Shown: positions 9,548 to 18,944 of the stretch, piece after piece
How the letters are laid out: every line of letters starts with the position of its first letter
Position numbering within the stretch: position 1 is the stretch's first letter
The notes under the pieces: model-generated
Database searches by the model: none
The model's input: only the letters and a program-made list of their open reading frames with translations
Told to the model about the DNA's origin: nothing
Position numbers and translations under genes: made by a program
From: Campylobacter anatolicus
Lineage (GTDB): Bacteria; Campylobacterota; Campylobacteria; Campylobacterales; Campylobacteraceae
Direction: 5' to 3'
NCBI RefSeq assembly: GCF_018145655.1
Contig: NZ_JAGSSY010000004.1
Location: forward strand, 62,001-126,000
DNA: 64,000 nt

Positions 9548-10303
9548 ATGAACCACTTTGCAAAGCGTATAATACCCTGTTTAGACATAAAAGATGCACG
9601 TGTCGTAAAGGGCGTAAATTTTGTCGGCCTTGTTGATGCTGGAGATCCTGTTGAGATAGCAAAACGCTACAATGAAGAAGGGGCTGACGAGATAACATTT
9701 CTTGACATTTCAGCCACGCATCTTGGCGAGAAAACTATCATTGATGTAGTGGCAAAAGTTGCACGTGAGCTATTTATACCGCTAACGGTGGGTGGTGGCA
9801 TACGCACACTCGATGATATCTCTCGCCTTTTAGATGTTGGCTGTGATAAGATCAGTCTAAATTCAGCCGCTATACATAATCCAAATTTGATAGACAAAGC
9901 AGCAAATAAATTTGGCTCACAATGCGTTGTAGTTGCTATAGACGCAAAGAAATTTGAAGGTGGCTACAATGTATTTATAAACGGCGGTCGTGTTGATACT
10001 GGTCTTGACGCATTTGCATGGGCAGTGGAGGCACAAAATCGTGGAGCTGGAGAGATACTACTAACTTCAATGGATAAAGACGGCAGAAAAGACGGCTACG
10101 ATCTTGCACTCACGCATAAATTTAGCGAACTAAATATACCGGTTATCGCAAGTGGTGGTGCTGGAAGTATGGAGCATATAAAAGATGCATTTTTAGCTGG
10201 TGCTGATGCGTGTTTGGCAGCATCTATATTTCATTTTAGACAGATTGAGATAATGGCTCTAAAACACTACTTGTCACAAAATGGTATAGAGGTTAGGCTG
10301 TGA
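9548..10303 (+). CDS. hisF: Imidazole glycerol phosphate synthase, cyclase subunit HisF
   Basis: With HisH it makes imidazole glycerol phosphate and AICAR in histidine synthesis. The TIM-barrel carries the catalytic Asp of [15 protein letters not shown] (residue 13) and that of VVAIDAK (about residue 132). Phosphate-binding loops are TVGGGIR and ASGGAGS. An aagg ribosome site precedes the ATG. Its stop overlaps the start of the next gene by four bases. Confidence 0.96.
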   Translation: MNHFAKRIIPCLDIKDARVVKGVNFVGLVDAGDPVEIAKRYNEEGADEITFLDISATHLGEKTIIDVVAKVARELFIPLTVGGGIRTLDDISRLLDVGCDKISLNSAAIHNPNLIDKAANKFGSQCVVVAIDAKKFEGGYNVFINGGRVDTGLDAFAWAVEAQNRGAGEILLTSMDKDGRKDGYDLALTHKFSELNIPVIASGGAGSMEHIKDAFLAGADACLAASIFHFRQIEIMALKHYLSQNGIEVRL

Positions 10304-10842
10304 TTGTTTGTGCTGGAGAAAGTGAGAACTTTGAGTTTGCAAAAAGTATCGGCATAGGGCTGACACAAGTGGCTATAAATTTGACAAAAATATTGCAAGA
10401 TATAGCAACAAGGAACGAAAAATTACCAAACGAGATTATATTTATCGGCTCGGCTGGACTTTATAAAAATGGTGAAATACTTAAAATTTATGAGAGCAAA
10501 AATGCTGCAAATATAGAGATCTCATCGCTTGAAAGTAAATCATACACTCCTATAGAACAGAAAATTTTTAACGATGTTTCATATGAAACAAATGTAAATT
10601 CATCAACTTTTATAACAACTGATGAGACGTTAGCACACAGGCTTTTTGATATGGGTTACACACTAGAAAATATGGAATTTTACGCTGTTTTAGCCGTAGC
10701 AAATGCATTTAACGTAAGCACAAAAGGGATATTTGTAGCAACAAATTTTTGCGATAAAAATGCACACATAGACTTTATAAAAAATCATAAAAATGCCAAA
10801 AGACAATTAGAAATTTACTTAAAAGATAAAGGAATTATTTGA
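10300..10842 (+). CDS. Nucleoside phosphorylase-like protein
   Basis: This 180-residue protein resembles short Campylobacter proteins annotated as purine-nucleoside phosphorylase. The visible support is weak: [10 protein letters not shown] near residue 47 resembles the phosphate-binding strand of the PNP/UDP fold, and [13 protein letters not shown] near residue 126 resembles the MExxA helix of that family. It lacks the full length of active phosphorylases (about 235 residues). The gene overlaps hisF upstream and the TTG start of rlmN downstream, so it is part of a tight operon. Confidence 0.55.
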   Translation: MIVCAGESENFEFAKSIGIGLTQVAINLTKILQDIATRNEKLPNEIIFIGSAGLYKNGEILKIYESKNAANIEISSLESKSYTPIEQKIFNDVSYETNVNSSTFITTDETLAHRLFDMGYTLENMEFYAVLAVANAFNVSTKGIFVATNFCDKNAHIDFIKNHKNAKRQLEIYLKDKGII

Positions 10843-11906
10843 AAAATTTACTTGATTTTTCTCTTGCTGAGCTTGAAAATGAGTTAAATCCAAAATTTAG
10901 AGCAAAGCAAATTTATGAGTGGCTTTACAAGAAAAATGCCTTAAGTTTTGATGATATGTTAAACTTACCAAAAGAGATGAGGACTAATCTAGAAAGTAGA
11001 TTTTATCTAGATCCACTCCGATGTGTAAAGGCAGAACAAAGCAATGATGGCTCTATAAAGTATCTATTTGAGTTAAAAGATGGCTCACGCATAGAGAGTG
11101 TATTATTACCGATGAAAGAGGAGTTGAGTGATGGACATGGCAAAACACTTCGCCACGCTAGATACACTGTATGTGTTAGCTCACAGGTTGGCTGCCGTAT
11201 GGGCTGTTCATTTTGTCTCACGGCAAAAGGTGGACTGAAACGAAATTTAACTCCGGGTGAGATCGTAGGGCAAATTTTATGGATAAAAAGAGAGAACAAA
11301 ATCCCATACGAACGCCGTGTAAATGTAGTATATATGGGTATGGGTGAGCCACTTGATAACCTTGAAAATGTCAGCAAAGCGGTTAAAATTTTAAAAGAAA
11401 ATGACGGCTTAGCCATCGCTCCACGTCGCCAAACTATCTCTACAAGTGGACTTAGCTCACAGATAAAAAAGCTCGGAGAGATGGATTTGGGCGTCTTGCT
11501 TGCTATCTCGCTCCATGCTGTTACAAACGAACTCCGCACGAAGCTTATGCCGATAAATAAGGCATACAACATAGAAGCTGTGATGGATGCCGTAAGAGCC
11601 TTTCCTATAGATATGCGTAAGCGTGTAATGTTTGAATATCTAATGATAAAAGGAATAAATGATAGCCAAAAGGATGCCAAAACACTTGTCAAACTGCTAC
11701 ACGGCATAAAGGCAAAAGTAAATTTAATATACTTTAACCCACACGAAGGTAGTCCTTATGGACGTCCAGATGTGAGCGATATGGTGCAATTTCAAGACTA
11801 TCTAAGTGTTCACGGTATAACCTGCACGATCCGTCAAAGTAAGGGATTAGACATATCAGCGGCGTGTGGACAGCTTAAGCAAAGGAGTGAAAATGACGTG
11901 GCTTGA
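10839..11906 (+). CDS. rlmN: Dual-specificity 23S rRNA/tRNA adenine-C2 methyltransferase
   Basis: This radical SAM enzyme methylates A2503 of 23S rRNA and A37 of some tRNAs. The cluster-binding motif is CRMGCSFC near residue 122. [12 protein letters not shown] and the mechanism cysteine in ISAACGQL at the C-terminus are present, and the length of 355 residues is typical. Translation appears to start at TTG, overlapping the stop of the preceding gene. That suggests coupled, probably reduced, initiation. Confidence 0.95.
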   Translation: MKNLLDFSLAELENELNPKFRAKQIYEWLYKKNALSFDDMLNLPKEMRTNLESRFYLDPLRCVKAEQSNDGSIKYLFELKDGSRIESVLLPMKEELSDGHGKTLRHARYTVCVSSQVGCRMGCSFCLTAKGGLKRNLTPGEIVGQILWIKRENKIPYERRVNVVYMGMGEPLDNLENVSKAVKILKENDGLAIAPRRQTISTSGLSSQIKKLGEMDLGVLLAISLHAVTNELRTKLMPINKAYNIEAVMDAVRAFPIDMRKRVMFEYLMIKGINDSQKDAKTLVKLLHGIKAKVNLIYFNPHEGSPYGRPDVSDMVQFQDYLSVHGITCTIRQSKGLDISAACGQLKQRSENDVA

Positions 11907-11994
11907 TATAACGCAGATTATCTTTATTGCGACTGTTGTATGTGTGGGCTTGGGGCTAATATTTAAGGTATTAAAAGATGAGAAAACAGAGTAA
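11893..11994 (+). CDS. Small single-pass membrane protein, 33 residues
   Basis: A short ORF overlaps the last 14 bases of rlmN and has a good ribosome site (aaaggagtgaaa) before its ATG. The peptide begins MTWLDITQ, has one hydrophobic helix of about 18 residues and ends with KVLKDEKTE. The coupling to rlmN and the clean helix support a real gene. Its function is unknown. Confidence 0.5.
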   Translation: MTWLDITQIIFIATVVCVGLGLIFKVLKDEKTE

Positions 11995-12313
11995 GGGTTT
12001 GGAGTTTCTGTGGAAGCAAGTTGATAGAAAAAATGAAAAATCCTTTATAAATTTACTCAACGAAAATACCAAATTTGATAAAAAACAATTTAAAAAGCTG
12101 ATAAAATTTAGCTTAAAAATAAATATAGATAATGCAAATTTAAAAGCTAAAATCTTAGATATTTTATACTTTACTACATTTTTATTTTACTGCCATGCCA
12201 AGAAAAATGACATTTATAAAATCAAAAACTATAAAAAAGTTAAAGATAAATTTAATGAAAAATACTTTCATCAGATCCGCGAGATAATACAAAAATTTAC
12301 AAAGATAAAATGA
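11978..12313 (+). CDS. Hypothetical lysine-rich protein
   Basis: It encodes 111 residues, strongly basic and helical in appearance, and no family is recognised. It overlaps the preceding membrane peptide by 17 bases in another frame. The following DNA is a degraded gene, so this ORF may belong to the same decaying unit. Base composition is more AT-rich than in the housekeeping neighbours. Confidence 0.4.
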   Translation: MRKQSKGLEFLWKQVDRKNEKSFINLLNENTKFDKKQFKKLIKFSLKINIDNANLKAKILDILYFTTFLFYCHAKKNDIYKIKNYKKVKDKFNEKYFHQIREIIQKFTKIK

Positions 12314-12367
12314 TATCAAACGCAGATAATATCATTGATGAGATATATAAGCTTTTAGAAATAAAGT

Positions 12368-13084
12368 ATGCTAAAAACAAGCAAGATAACTAAAGATGAG
12401 ATTATAAATTTCATAGAGACAAAGTGGACGGAAGCTGATGAAAAAAAGTATGCGATGTATAGCTCATACATTATAATCGCTCATATGATAAATGAATATA
12501 CTCAAGCAAAAGATAGCCTAAACCTATCACATTGGCTTTATAAAATAGATAAGCACGAACGTGCAAAAGAGAATCCAGCATAAATCATAAACTATTTTAA
12601 AGATGAGCGATATCTTGAGTGTGGCGATGAGATAAACGCTCTAAAATACCTTATGCTATGCTACTACGAAAATCCTAATTATCCATTCACTCGTGTGGCA
12701 TCTTGTTATAAATTTCTCAACGCAAATTTAGATCGTCCACATAAATTACCCAATGAAAAAGTAGATGAATAATCTAGTTAAAAGCTTATAAATTTAGTAT
12801 TTTAGTAGGAGTTTTTCGCTCAAAATCAAGATGAAAAAAGTGAAGAAATACCGTATGTTTTACTCAATAAATATGGCAATGAGCTAAAAAATGCAAATAA
12901 AAATCAGCGAAATGCACTTAAATTTTTATGTAATAATCAAGAGCTAGTTTTAACAGCGATTTTAACCGAGATACTCAAAAACTATCCAAAATGGTAAGAA
13001 ATCTATAACTACGATAAGGCTGACAAGGCGGACTTTATGTCGCTACTAACACTATATAAAAATTTATGTGATGAATACTTGTGA
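12368..13084 (+). pseudogene. Degraded hypothetical gene with several in-frame stops
   Basis: One reading frame gives coherent protein-like sequence from the ATG at 12368 to a TGA at 13082-13084. It is interrupted by stops at 12581, 12770, 12779, 12806, 12809 and 12995. The pieces include YLECGDEINALKYLMLCYYE and a last segment with LNKYGNELKNANKNQRNALK, which resembles a DUF6985-like family. No single piece looks functional. The lack of frame changes suggests decay by point mutation, or two adjacent short genes that lost their boundaries. Confidence 0.55.
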
Positions 13085-13127
13085 CACAGTGTATGAGCTA
13101 GGAGTGATGACAAATAAATATAAAGCA

Positions 13128-14183
13128 TTAGCTATCCGTGGTATAGACGTTGCTTTTTGCTAGTTTATAAAACTCATCACGTGCGTTAAATTTAGACTTT
13201 ATATGATACATAGTGTTATTAAATTTAAAAGCTATCTCATCAGCGTGAAGCAAAAGTCGCACTGCTCCAGTCAGCTCAAAACGCTCATCCTTGCTCATCT
13301 TTTGATCTAAAATTTTAATAATCTGCTCTTTTTGAAGTCCATAAAGTGGATCACCTAAAATTTTATGTTTCATATGAAACAAATGCAGACGAATCTGGTG
13401 TTGTCTGCCAGTCAGTGGCACAACACGAACGAGCGTAGCGTCAATATCCGCAAAATATTCCAATGGCTGGACAAGTGTAACTGCCTGTTTACCATTTTCA
13501 CAAATTTGCATACGCATTTTTACATCATCGTAGTTATGAGCCAAATCCATCGCTGCATTTATTATAAAATTTAAGCCCATTTTATCACTAAAATTTGATA
13601 AATTTTTTATCCCATTTTCAGTATAAATCAAATTTTGCAACTCACCAGAATCATCAAGTAAACTCACTGATCCGCCAAAGCCGTCCAAATTTCTCACGAT
13701 ATCTCGTGTATCACCTTGCACCAAAGCGACATAGGTTTTACTTACCGCCCTACTCTCAAATAGTCTTTTTAACGCTATTTGTGCCTTCCTATCCCTAGCC
13801 ACGACTATAAGCCCACTTGTTTCACGATCAAGACGATGAGCTACACACGCTGTACGACCATAACGAGCAAAAATCTCATCATTTAGGCTATACTCGCAGT
13901 TTCGTCCGTTTGGATGGCTAAGTACTCCACTTGGCTTCTCAAATACTGCAAACTCATCGCACTCAAACACAGGCTCAAGCCCTACAGCTCTACTCTCATA
14001 CTCTATCAAAAAAACATCGCCACTTAGCAAGGCATTTTTCTTACGCACGATAGTACCACCACATATGAGTCGACTTTTGTCTATTAATCGCTGGGTCTCA
14101 CGCATACTAAAGCCTTGTAACAATAAGATCTCATACGCTTTTTGTGAATTTGCATGAGATATAAATTTATTTATATAAGGCAA
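13128..14183 (-). CDS. RluA-family pseudouridine synthase
   Basis: This 351-residue protein has an S4-like N-terminus and the RluA catalytic motif HRLDRETSGLIVVARD near residue 118. Its Asp is the nucleophile. [27 protein letters not shown] is the second signature region. The target (23S rRNA or tRNA position) cannot be decided. It is convergent with the degraded gene and divergent from purB. Confidence 0.88.
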   Translation of the reverse strand: MPYINKFISHANSQKAYEILLLQGFSMRETQRLIDKSRLICGGTIVRKKNALLSGDVFLIEYESRAVGLEPVFECDEFAVFEKPSGVLSHPNGRNCEYSLNDEIFARYGRTACVAHRLDRETSGLIVVARDRKAQIALKRLFESRAVSKTYVALVQGDTRDIVRNLDGFGGSVSLLDDSGELQNLIYTENGIKNLSNFSDKMGLNFIINAAMDLAHNYDDVKMRMQICENGKQAVTLVQPLEYFADIDATLVRVVPLTGRQHQIRLHLFHMKHKILGDPLYGLQKEQIIKILDQKMSKDERFELTGAVRLLLHADEIAFKFNNTMYHIKSKFNARDEFYKLAKSNVYTTDS

Positions 14184-14300
14184 TTTTACTCTTTAAATTT
14201 AAGTTCAAATTTAGCAATTTATAACCCCTTTTTCAGTGCAAATTTAATATAATCTAATTTTTAAAATTATACAAAAATATCCATAAAGAAGGCTGATGTT

Positions 14301-15626
14301 ATGGTAGATAGATATTCACGAAAAGAGATGGCGGACAAGTGGAGCATTCAAGCGAAATATGATGCTTGGCTAAAAGTGGAGATAGCAGCGGTAAAAGCAT
14401 GGAATAAGCTAGGTTTCATAAGCAATAGTGACTGCGAAAAAATCACCAAAAATGCTAAATTTGACGTGGCTAGGATAGATGAGATAGAAAAGACTACAAA
14501 ACACGATGTTATCGCATTTTTAACAAGCGTTAGCGAGAGTCTTGGCGATGAGAGTCGTTTCGTTCACTATGGCATGACATCAAGCGACTGCATAGACACA
14601 GCGGTGGCACTGCAGATCAAAAGTAGCTTAGAACTTATCATTAGCGATGTAAAGAGCTTAATGGTGGCAATAAAAACAAGAGCATACGAACATAAATATA
14701 CATTAATGGTCGGTCGTAGCCACGGCATACACGGTGAGCCGATAACTTTCGGACTAGTTTTAGCCATCTGGTATGATGAGATCGCACGTGCGTTAAAATT
14801 GCTAGAAGACGCCAAAGATATAATAAGCTATGGTAAACTAAGCGGTGCTATGGGTAACTTAGCCCACGCTCCGATGGAATTTGAAGAGCTAACGTGTGGA
14901 TATCTAGGTCTTCTCCCTGCTCCAGCATCAAATCAAGTCATACAACGCGACCGCTACGCTCACGTGATGAGTGCGTTAGCTATACTTGCTTCAAGCTGTG
15001 AAAAGATCGCTGTAGCCATTCGCCACTATCAACGCACGGAGGTTTATGAGTGCGAGGAGTATTTTAGCCTAGGACAAAAGGGCTCAAGTGCTATGCCGCA
15101 TAAACGCAACCCTGTACTAAGTGAAAATATCACTGGGCTTTGCCGAGTATTGCGTAGCTACGTAACTCCTGCACTTGAAAATGTCGCACTTTGGCACGAA
15201 AGAGATATAAGCCATAGCTCAGTTGAGCGTTTTATCCTGCCTGATGGCTTTATTACGGCTGATTTTATGTTGGTGCGTCTTACAAATTTAGTTAAAAATT
15301 TAGTCATCTATCCTGAAAATATGATGAAAAATTTAAATCTAACAGGCGGTTTGGTATTTTCCCAAAGAGTGCTTTTAGAACTTCCAAAACGTGGAATTTC
15401 ACGTGAAGATGCATATAAAATCGTGCAAAGAAACGCTATGAAAGTCTGGGCTGATCTGCAAGAGGGTAAAAAAGCAGTAGATGAGAGCGGACACAGTTTA
15501 TTTTTACAAAATTTATTAAATGACAATGAGTTAACCAAAGCTTTAAGCGAGGATGAGATCAAAGCGTGTTTTGAGTATAGTTACTACACGAAAAATGTAG
15601 ATAGAATTTTTGATAGGGTGTTTTAA
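14301..15626 (+). CDS. purB: Adenylosuccinate lyase
   Basis: It removes fumarate from SAICAR and adenylosuccinate in purine synthesis. The 441-residue protein starts MVDRYSRKEMADKWS, as in other epsilonproteobacteria. It contains RSHGIHGEP with the catalytic His, and the superfamily signature GSSAMPHKRNP near residue 262, whose Ser loop acts as the general base. The ribosome site is aagaagg. Confidence 0.97.
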   Translation: MVDRYSRKEMADKWSIQAKYDAWLKVEIAAVKAWNKLGFISNSDCEKITKNAKFDVARIDEIEKTTKHDVIAFLTSVSESLGDESRFVHYGMTSSDCIDTAVALQIKSSLELIISDVKSLMVAIKTRAYEHKYTLMVGRSHGIHGEPITFGLVLAIWYDEIARALKLLEDAKDIISYGKLSGAMGNLAHAPMEFEELTCGYLGLLPAPASNQVIQRDRYAHVMSALAILASSCEKIAVAIRHYQRTEVYECEEYFSLGQKGSSAMPHKRNPVLSENITGLCRVLRSYVTPALENVALWHERDISHSSVERFILPDGFITADFMLVRLTNLVKNLVIYPENMMKNLNLTGGLVFSQRVLLELPKRGISREDAYKIVQRNAMKVWADLQEGKKAVDESGHSLFLQNLLNDNELTKALSEDEIKACFEYSYYTKNVDRIFDRVF

Positions 15627-15639
15627 ATAAGGAGTAGTT

Positions 15640-15912
15640 ATGTTTTATAATGATTTAGGACTTTTTTACCTAGAAAATGGTTTTGATACAGGTGAAAAAA
15701 TAGTTCATAATTTTTATGATGTTCGTTTTGATTATTTGACGGAAATTCTATTAAAAATTTTAAAATTTTACACACCAGCACAAAATATATTAAACGCACC
15801 AACTCTATCATCGATAGATCTTGCCATTACCATTCCTTCTGTAGTAGCGAAACTTTGCAAAATAGAGCATAATCAAAATGAATCTTACATTCCATTAATT
15901 ATAAAAAATTAG
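15640..15912 (+). CDS. Conserved small hypothetical protein
   Basis: This 90-residue protein has a good ribosome site (aaggag) six bases before the ATG, and the gene lies 13 bases after purB. The sequence is rich in Phe, Tyr, Leu and Ile without a clear membrane helix or motif. The purB-small gene-nrdA order suggests co-transcription. No function can be assigned. Confidence 0.6.
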   Translation: MFYNDLGLFYLENGFDTGEKIVHNFYDVRFDYLTEILLKILKFYTPAQNILNAPTLSSIDLAITIPSVVAKLCKIEHNQNESYIPLIIKN

Positions 15913-15971
15913 TTAAATTTTATATATTAAAATAGCTTATTAGATTAAAATTGACAACAAAAGAGAAATGA

Positions 15972-18344
15972 ATGAAAGTAGTAAAACGTAACGGTAGAAC
16001 CGAGGAGCTGGATATCAGCAAGATAAAAAAATATACAAGCGAAGCGGTGGCAGGATTAGAAAATGTCAGCCTAAGTGAGCTTGAGGTAGATGCGAAAATT
16101 CAGTTTCGCGATATGATAAGTACTGAAGAAATTCAACAAACGCTTATTAAAACAGCAGTTGAGAAGATTGATATTGACCGCCCTAATTGGACATTCGTGG
16201 CAGCACGGTTATTTTTATACGATCTATATCATAAAGTAACTGGCTATAGCGGATACAACCATCTACGTGAGTATCTAATCAAAGGCGAAAAAGCTGGGCG
16301 TATCATACCTGGATTAAAAGAGCGTTACGACCTTGATGACCTAAATGCCTACATACGCCCTGAAAGAGATTTGCAATTTGCATATCTTGGTATAAAAACG
16401 CTTTATGACCGCTATCTTATCAAGGATCAAAAAGGTGCTCCGATAGAGCTACCACAACAGATGTTTATGGCGATAGCAATGTTTTTGGCTCAAAATGAGC
16501 TAGATTGTCAAGGCTGGGCAAAGAAATTTTATGATCTTATCTCAAAATTTGAAGTAATGCTTGCCACGCCAACACTTAGTAACGCCAGAACAACGCGTCA
16601 TCAGCTTAGCAGTTGCTACATAGGCAGCACCCCCGATAATATAGAAGGTATTTTTGATAGTTACAAAGAGATGGCTCTACTTTCTAAATTTGGCGGCGGT
16701 ATCGGCTGGGACTGGAGCAAAGTGCGTGCAATGGGTGGTAGCATAGATGGACATAAAAATGCAGCAGGTGGCATCATACCATTTTTAAAAGTTACAAACG
16801 ACATAGCTGTGGCTGTAGATCAGCTCGGTACTCGCAAAGGTGCGATAGCTGTTTATATAGAGCCGTGGCATATGGATGTGAGCGATTTTTTAGATCTGCG
16901 TAAAAACTCAGGCGAAGAAAGACGTAGAGCACATGAACTTTTCCCAGCGTTATGGATAAATGACCTATTTATGAAGCGTGTTGTAGCAAATGAGCGATGG
17001 ACACTCTTTGATCCGGCTCAAGTAAGCGATCTGTGCGATATGTATGGCGAAGAGTTTGAAAAGCGTTATATAGAGTATGAAAATGATGAAAATATACAAA
17101 AGCACACGATGATGGCAAAAGAGCTTTGGAAAAAAATTCTCACAAACTACTTTGAAACGGGAATGCCTTTTTTATGTTTTAAAGATAACGCAAATAGGGC
17201 AAATCCAAACGATCATGTAGGTATCATTAGAAGCTCAAATTTATGCACTGAAATTTTCCAAAATACGCAACCAAATTATTATAAGATAAAGATCACATAC
17301 CATGATGGTAGCGAAGAGCTATTTGACGAGGAGCAGGACGTTACTACTGATAATGGTATAGCAAAAAAGGCCAAAAAGCTCTCAGCACTTGATAGTCTAA
17401 ATGGCAAACAAATTTTTATCGTTGAAAAAGATAACATAGAGGGTAAAACGGCAGTTTGCAACCTTGCAAGTATAAATTTAAGCAAGATAAATACTAAAAC
17501 TGATATCGAACGCGTCGTGCCTATCGCGGTGCGTATGCTTGATAACGTGATAGATCTAAACTTCTATCCTCATAAAAAAGTAAAACACACTAACCTTGCT
17601 TCACGTTCAATCGGGCTTGGTGTAATGGGCGAAGCACAGATGCTTGCTGTGCGTGGCATAAAATGGGGTAGCTACGAACATTTTGCACTGATTGATAAAG
17701 TAATGCAGAACATAAGCTATCAAGCGATATATACTAGCTCAAATTTAGCCGTTGAAAAGGGTGTTTATCCTGATTTTAAAGGCTCAAAGTGGAGCAAGGG
17801 CATTATGCCTATAGACACAGCAAATCCAAATGCAAAAGCCCTTACAAACGACGGCGGTCTATTTAGTGAAGATAACTGTGACTGGGAAAAGCTCCGTAAC
17901 AAGGTCAAAACAGACGGCATACGTAATGGCTATCTTATGGCGATCGCTCCTACGAGTTCTATTAGCATACTTGTTGGCACCACACAGACCGTAGAACCAG
18001 TATATAAACGCAAATGGTTTGAACATAATCTAAGTGGTATGATACCAAATGTCGTGCCAGAACTTAGCCCTGATACGTGGCAGTTTTACACACCAGCATA
18101 CGAGATAGATCAACGCGATTTAGTCAAAGCCGCTGCTGTGCGTCAAAAATGGATAGACCAAGGGCAAAGCCTAAATATCTTTATGAGCCTAGATAAGGCA
18201 AGTGGTGGGTATTTGAGTGAAATTTATACGCTTGCGTGGGAACTAGGACTTAAATCAACCTATTATTTGCGTTCAGAAAGTCCAGATAGTGAAAAATTAA
18301 ATAATGTCGCAGATCGTTCAATAGAATGTGAGGGATGTCAATAA
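15972..18344 (+). CDS. nrdA: Ribonucleoside-diphosphate reductase class Ia, alpha subunit
   Basis: This is the aerobic ribonucleotide reductase catalytic chain, 790 residues. An ATP-cone occupies residues 1-90. The active-site and substrate residues appear in LSSCYIGS, FGGGIGWDWSKVR, NLCTEIFQN and PTSSISILVGTTQ. The C-terminal redox pair is CEGC at the very end. The radical-generating beta subunit (nrdB) is not in the window. A terminator follows. Confidence 0.97.
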   Translation: MKVVKRNGRTEELDISKIKKYTSEAVAGLENVSLSELEVDAKIQFRDMISTEEIQQTLIKTAVEKIDIDRPNWTFVAARLFLYDLYHKVTGYSGYNHLREYLIKGEKAGRIIPGLKERYDLDDLNAYIRPERDLQFAYLGIKTLYDRYLIKDQKGAPIELPQQMFMAIAMFLAQNELDCQGWAKKFYDLISKFEVMLATPTLSNARTTRHQLSSCYIGSTPDNIEGIFDSYKEMALLSKFGGGIGWDWSKVRAMGGSIDGHKNAAGGIIPFLKVTNDIAVAVDQLGTRKGAIAVYIEPWHMDVSDFLDLRKNSGEERRRAHELFPALWINDLFMKRVVANERWTLFDPAQVSDLCDMYGEEFEKRYIEYENDENIQKHTMMAKELWKKILTNYFETGMPFLCFKDNANRANPNDHVGIIRSSNLCTEIFQNTQPNYYKIKITYHDGSEELFDEEQDVTTDNGIAKKAKKLSALDSLNGKQIFIVEKDNIEGKTAVCNLASINLSKINTKTDIERVVPIAVRMLDNVIDLNFYPHKKVKHTNLASRSIGLGVMGEAQMLAVRGIKWGSYEHFALIDKVMQNISYQAIYTSSNLAVEKGVYPDFKGSKWSKGIMPIDTANPNAKALTNDGGLFSEDNCDWEKLRNKVKTDGIRNGYLMAIAPTSSISILVGTTQTVEPVYKRKWFEHNLSGMIPNVVPELSPDTWQFYTPAYEIDQRDLVKAAAVRQKWIDQGQSLNIFMSLDKASGGYLSEIYTLAWELGLKSTYYLRSESPDSEKLNNVADRSIECEGCQ

Positions 18345-18355
18345 ATTTTAGTATG

Positions 18356-18381
18356 ATTTTGGTGGTAAATTCCACCAAAAT
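18356..18381 (+). terminator. Rho-independent terminator after nrdA
   Basis: Ten-base arms attttggtgg and ccaccaaaat flank a six-base loop, followed by a T run (tttcg). It sits 11 bases after the nrdA stop. Confidence 0.75.
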
Positions 18382-18944
18382 TTTCGAATTTTATCTAAAT
18401 TTTAAATTTTAATTTTTTAAATTTCTTATGTCGCTACTTTTCCTATTATGTCAATAACACTATCATAAATATAAAATACGCTTGTATTAAATGCAATATT
18501 ATGCCCATTTACGATAGAAAATATAGCGAATATCAAAAAATCACACGATAAACTCCGATTATAAAACTAACACAGCAACAATAAAAAGTTTTCTGTTTTT
18601 GTCAAAAACAGAAAAGATGGCTTATAGAAAATGAAAAAATAAAAGTCAAATTCTAAATACATCCTTTGTAAAATCTCTTATCGCAAATTTAAGTAATTTT
18701 AGTATATAATATTTTAAATAAATTTATTAATTTATTTAATTATGTTAATAATTTAAAATTTATAATAAAATTCCGTAAAATACGCTATAAATTTACTTTC
18801 TAAACTTAATTTTAAAATGAAACTTATTTATTTAAATGATAAAAAATATCAAATAAAAGCTTTTGAACTCACTAAATTTTAAGCAAATTTTGCCTATACT
18901 TTCAAACTATTAATATAATTAAAAATTACCAATAAAGAAACAAA
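18382..18944. other. Long AT-rich leader upstream of nrdD
   Basis: No gene is visible in this 560-base region. It contains one perfect inverted repeat (18589-18615) and very AT-rich DNA up to the nrdD start. Given that nrdD is used under anaerobiosis, this is where its control signals should lie, but I cannot identify a named operator. Confidence 0.5.
18589..18615. repeat. Perfect 12-bp inverted repeat with 3-base loop
   Basis: The arms ttttctgttttt and aaaaacagaaaa are exact complements around gtc. It lies about 330 bases before nrdD and 210 bases after the nrdA terminator. It could be an RNA hairpin or a dyad bound by a regulator. Confidence 0.7.

Noticed and set aside
10300-10842. Calling this gene a confident purine-nucleoside phosphorylase
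   Set aside because: It is about 50 residues shorter than active enzymes and only partial motifs are visible, so the call is kept as phosphorylase-like.
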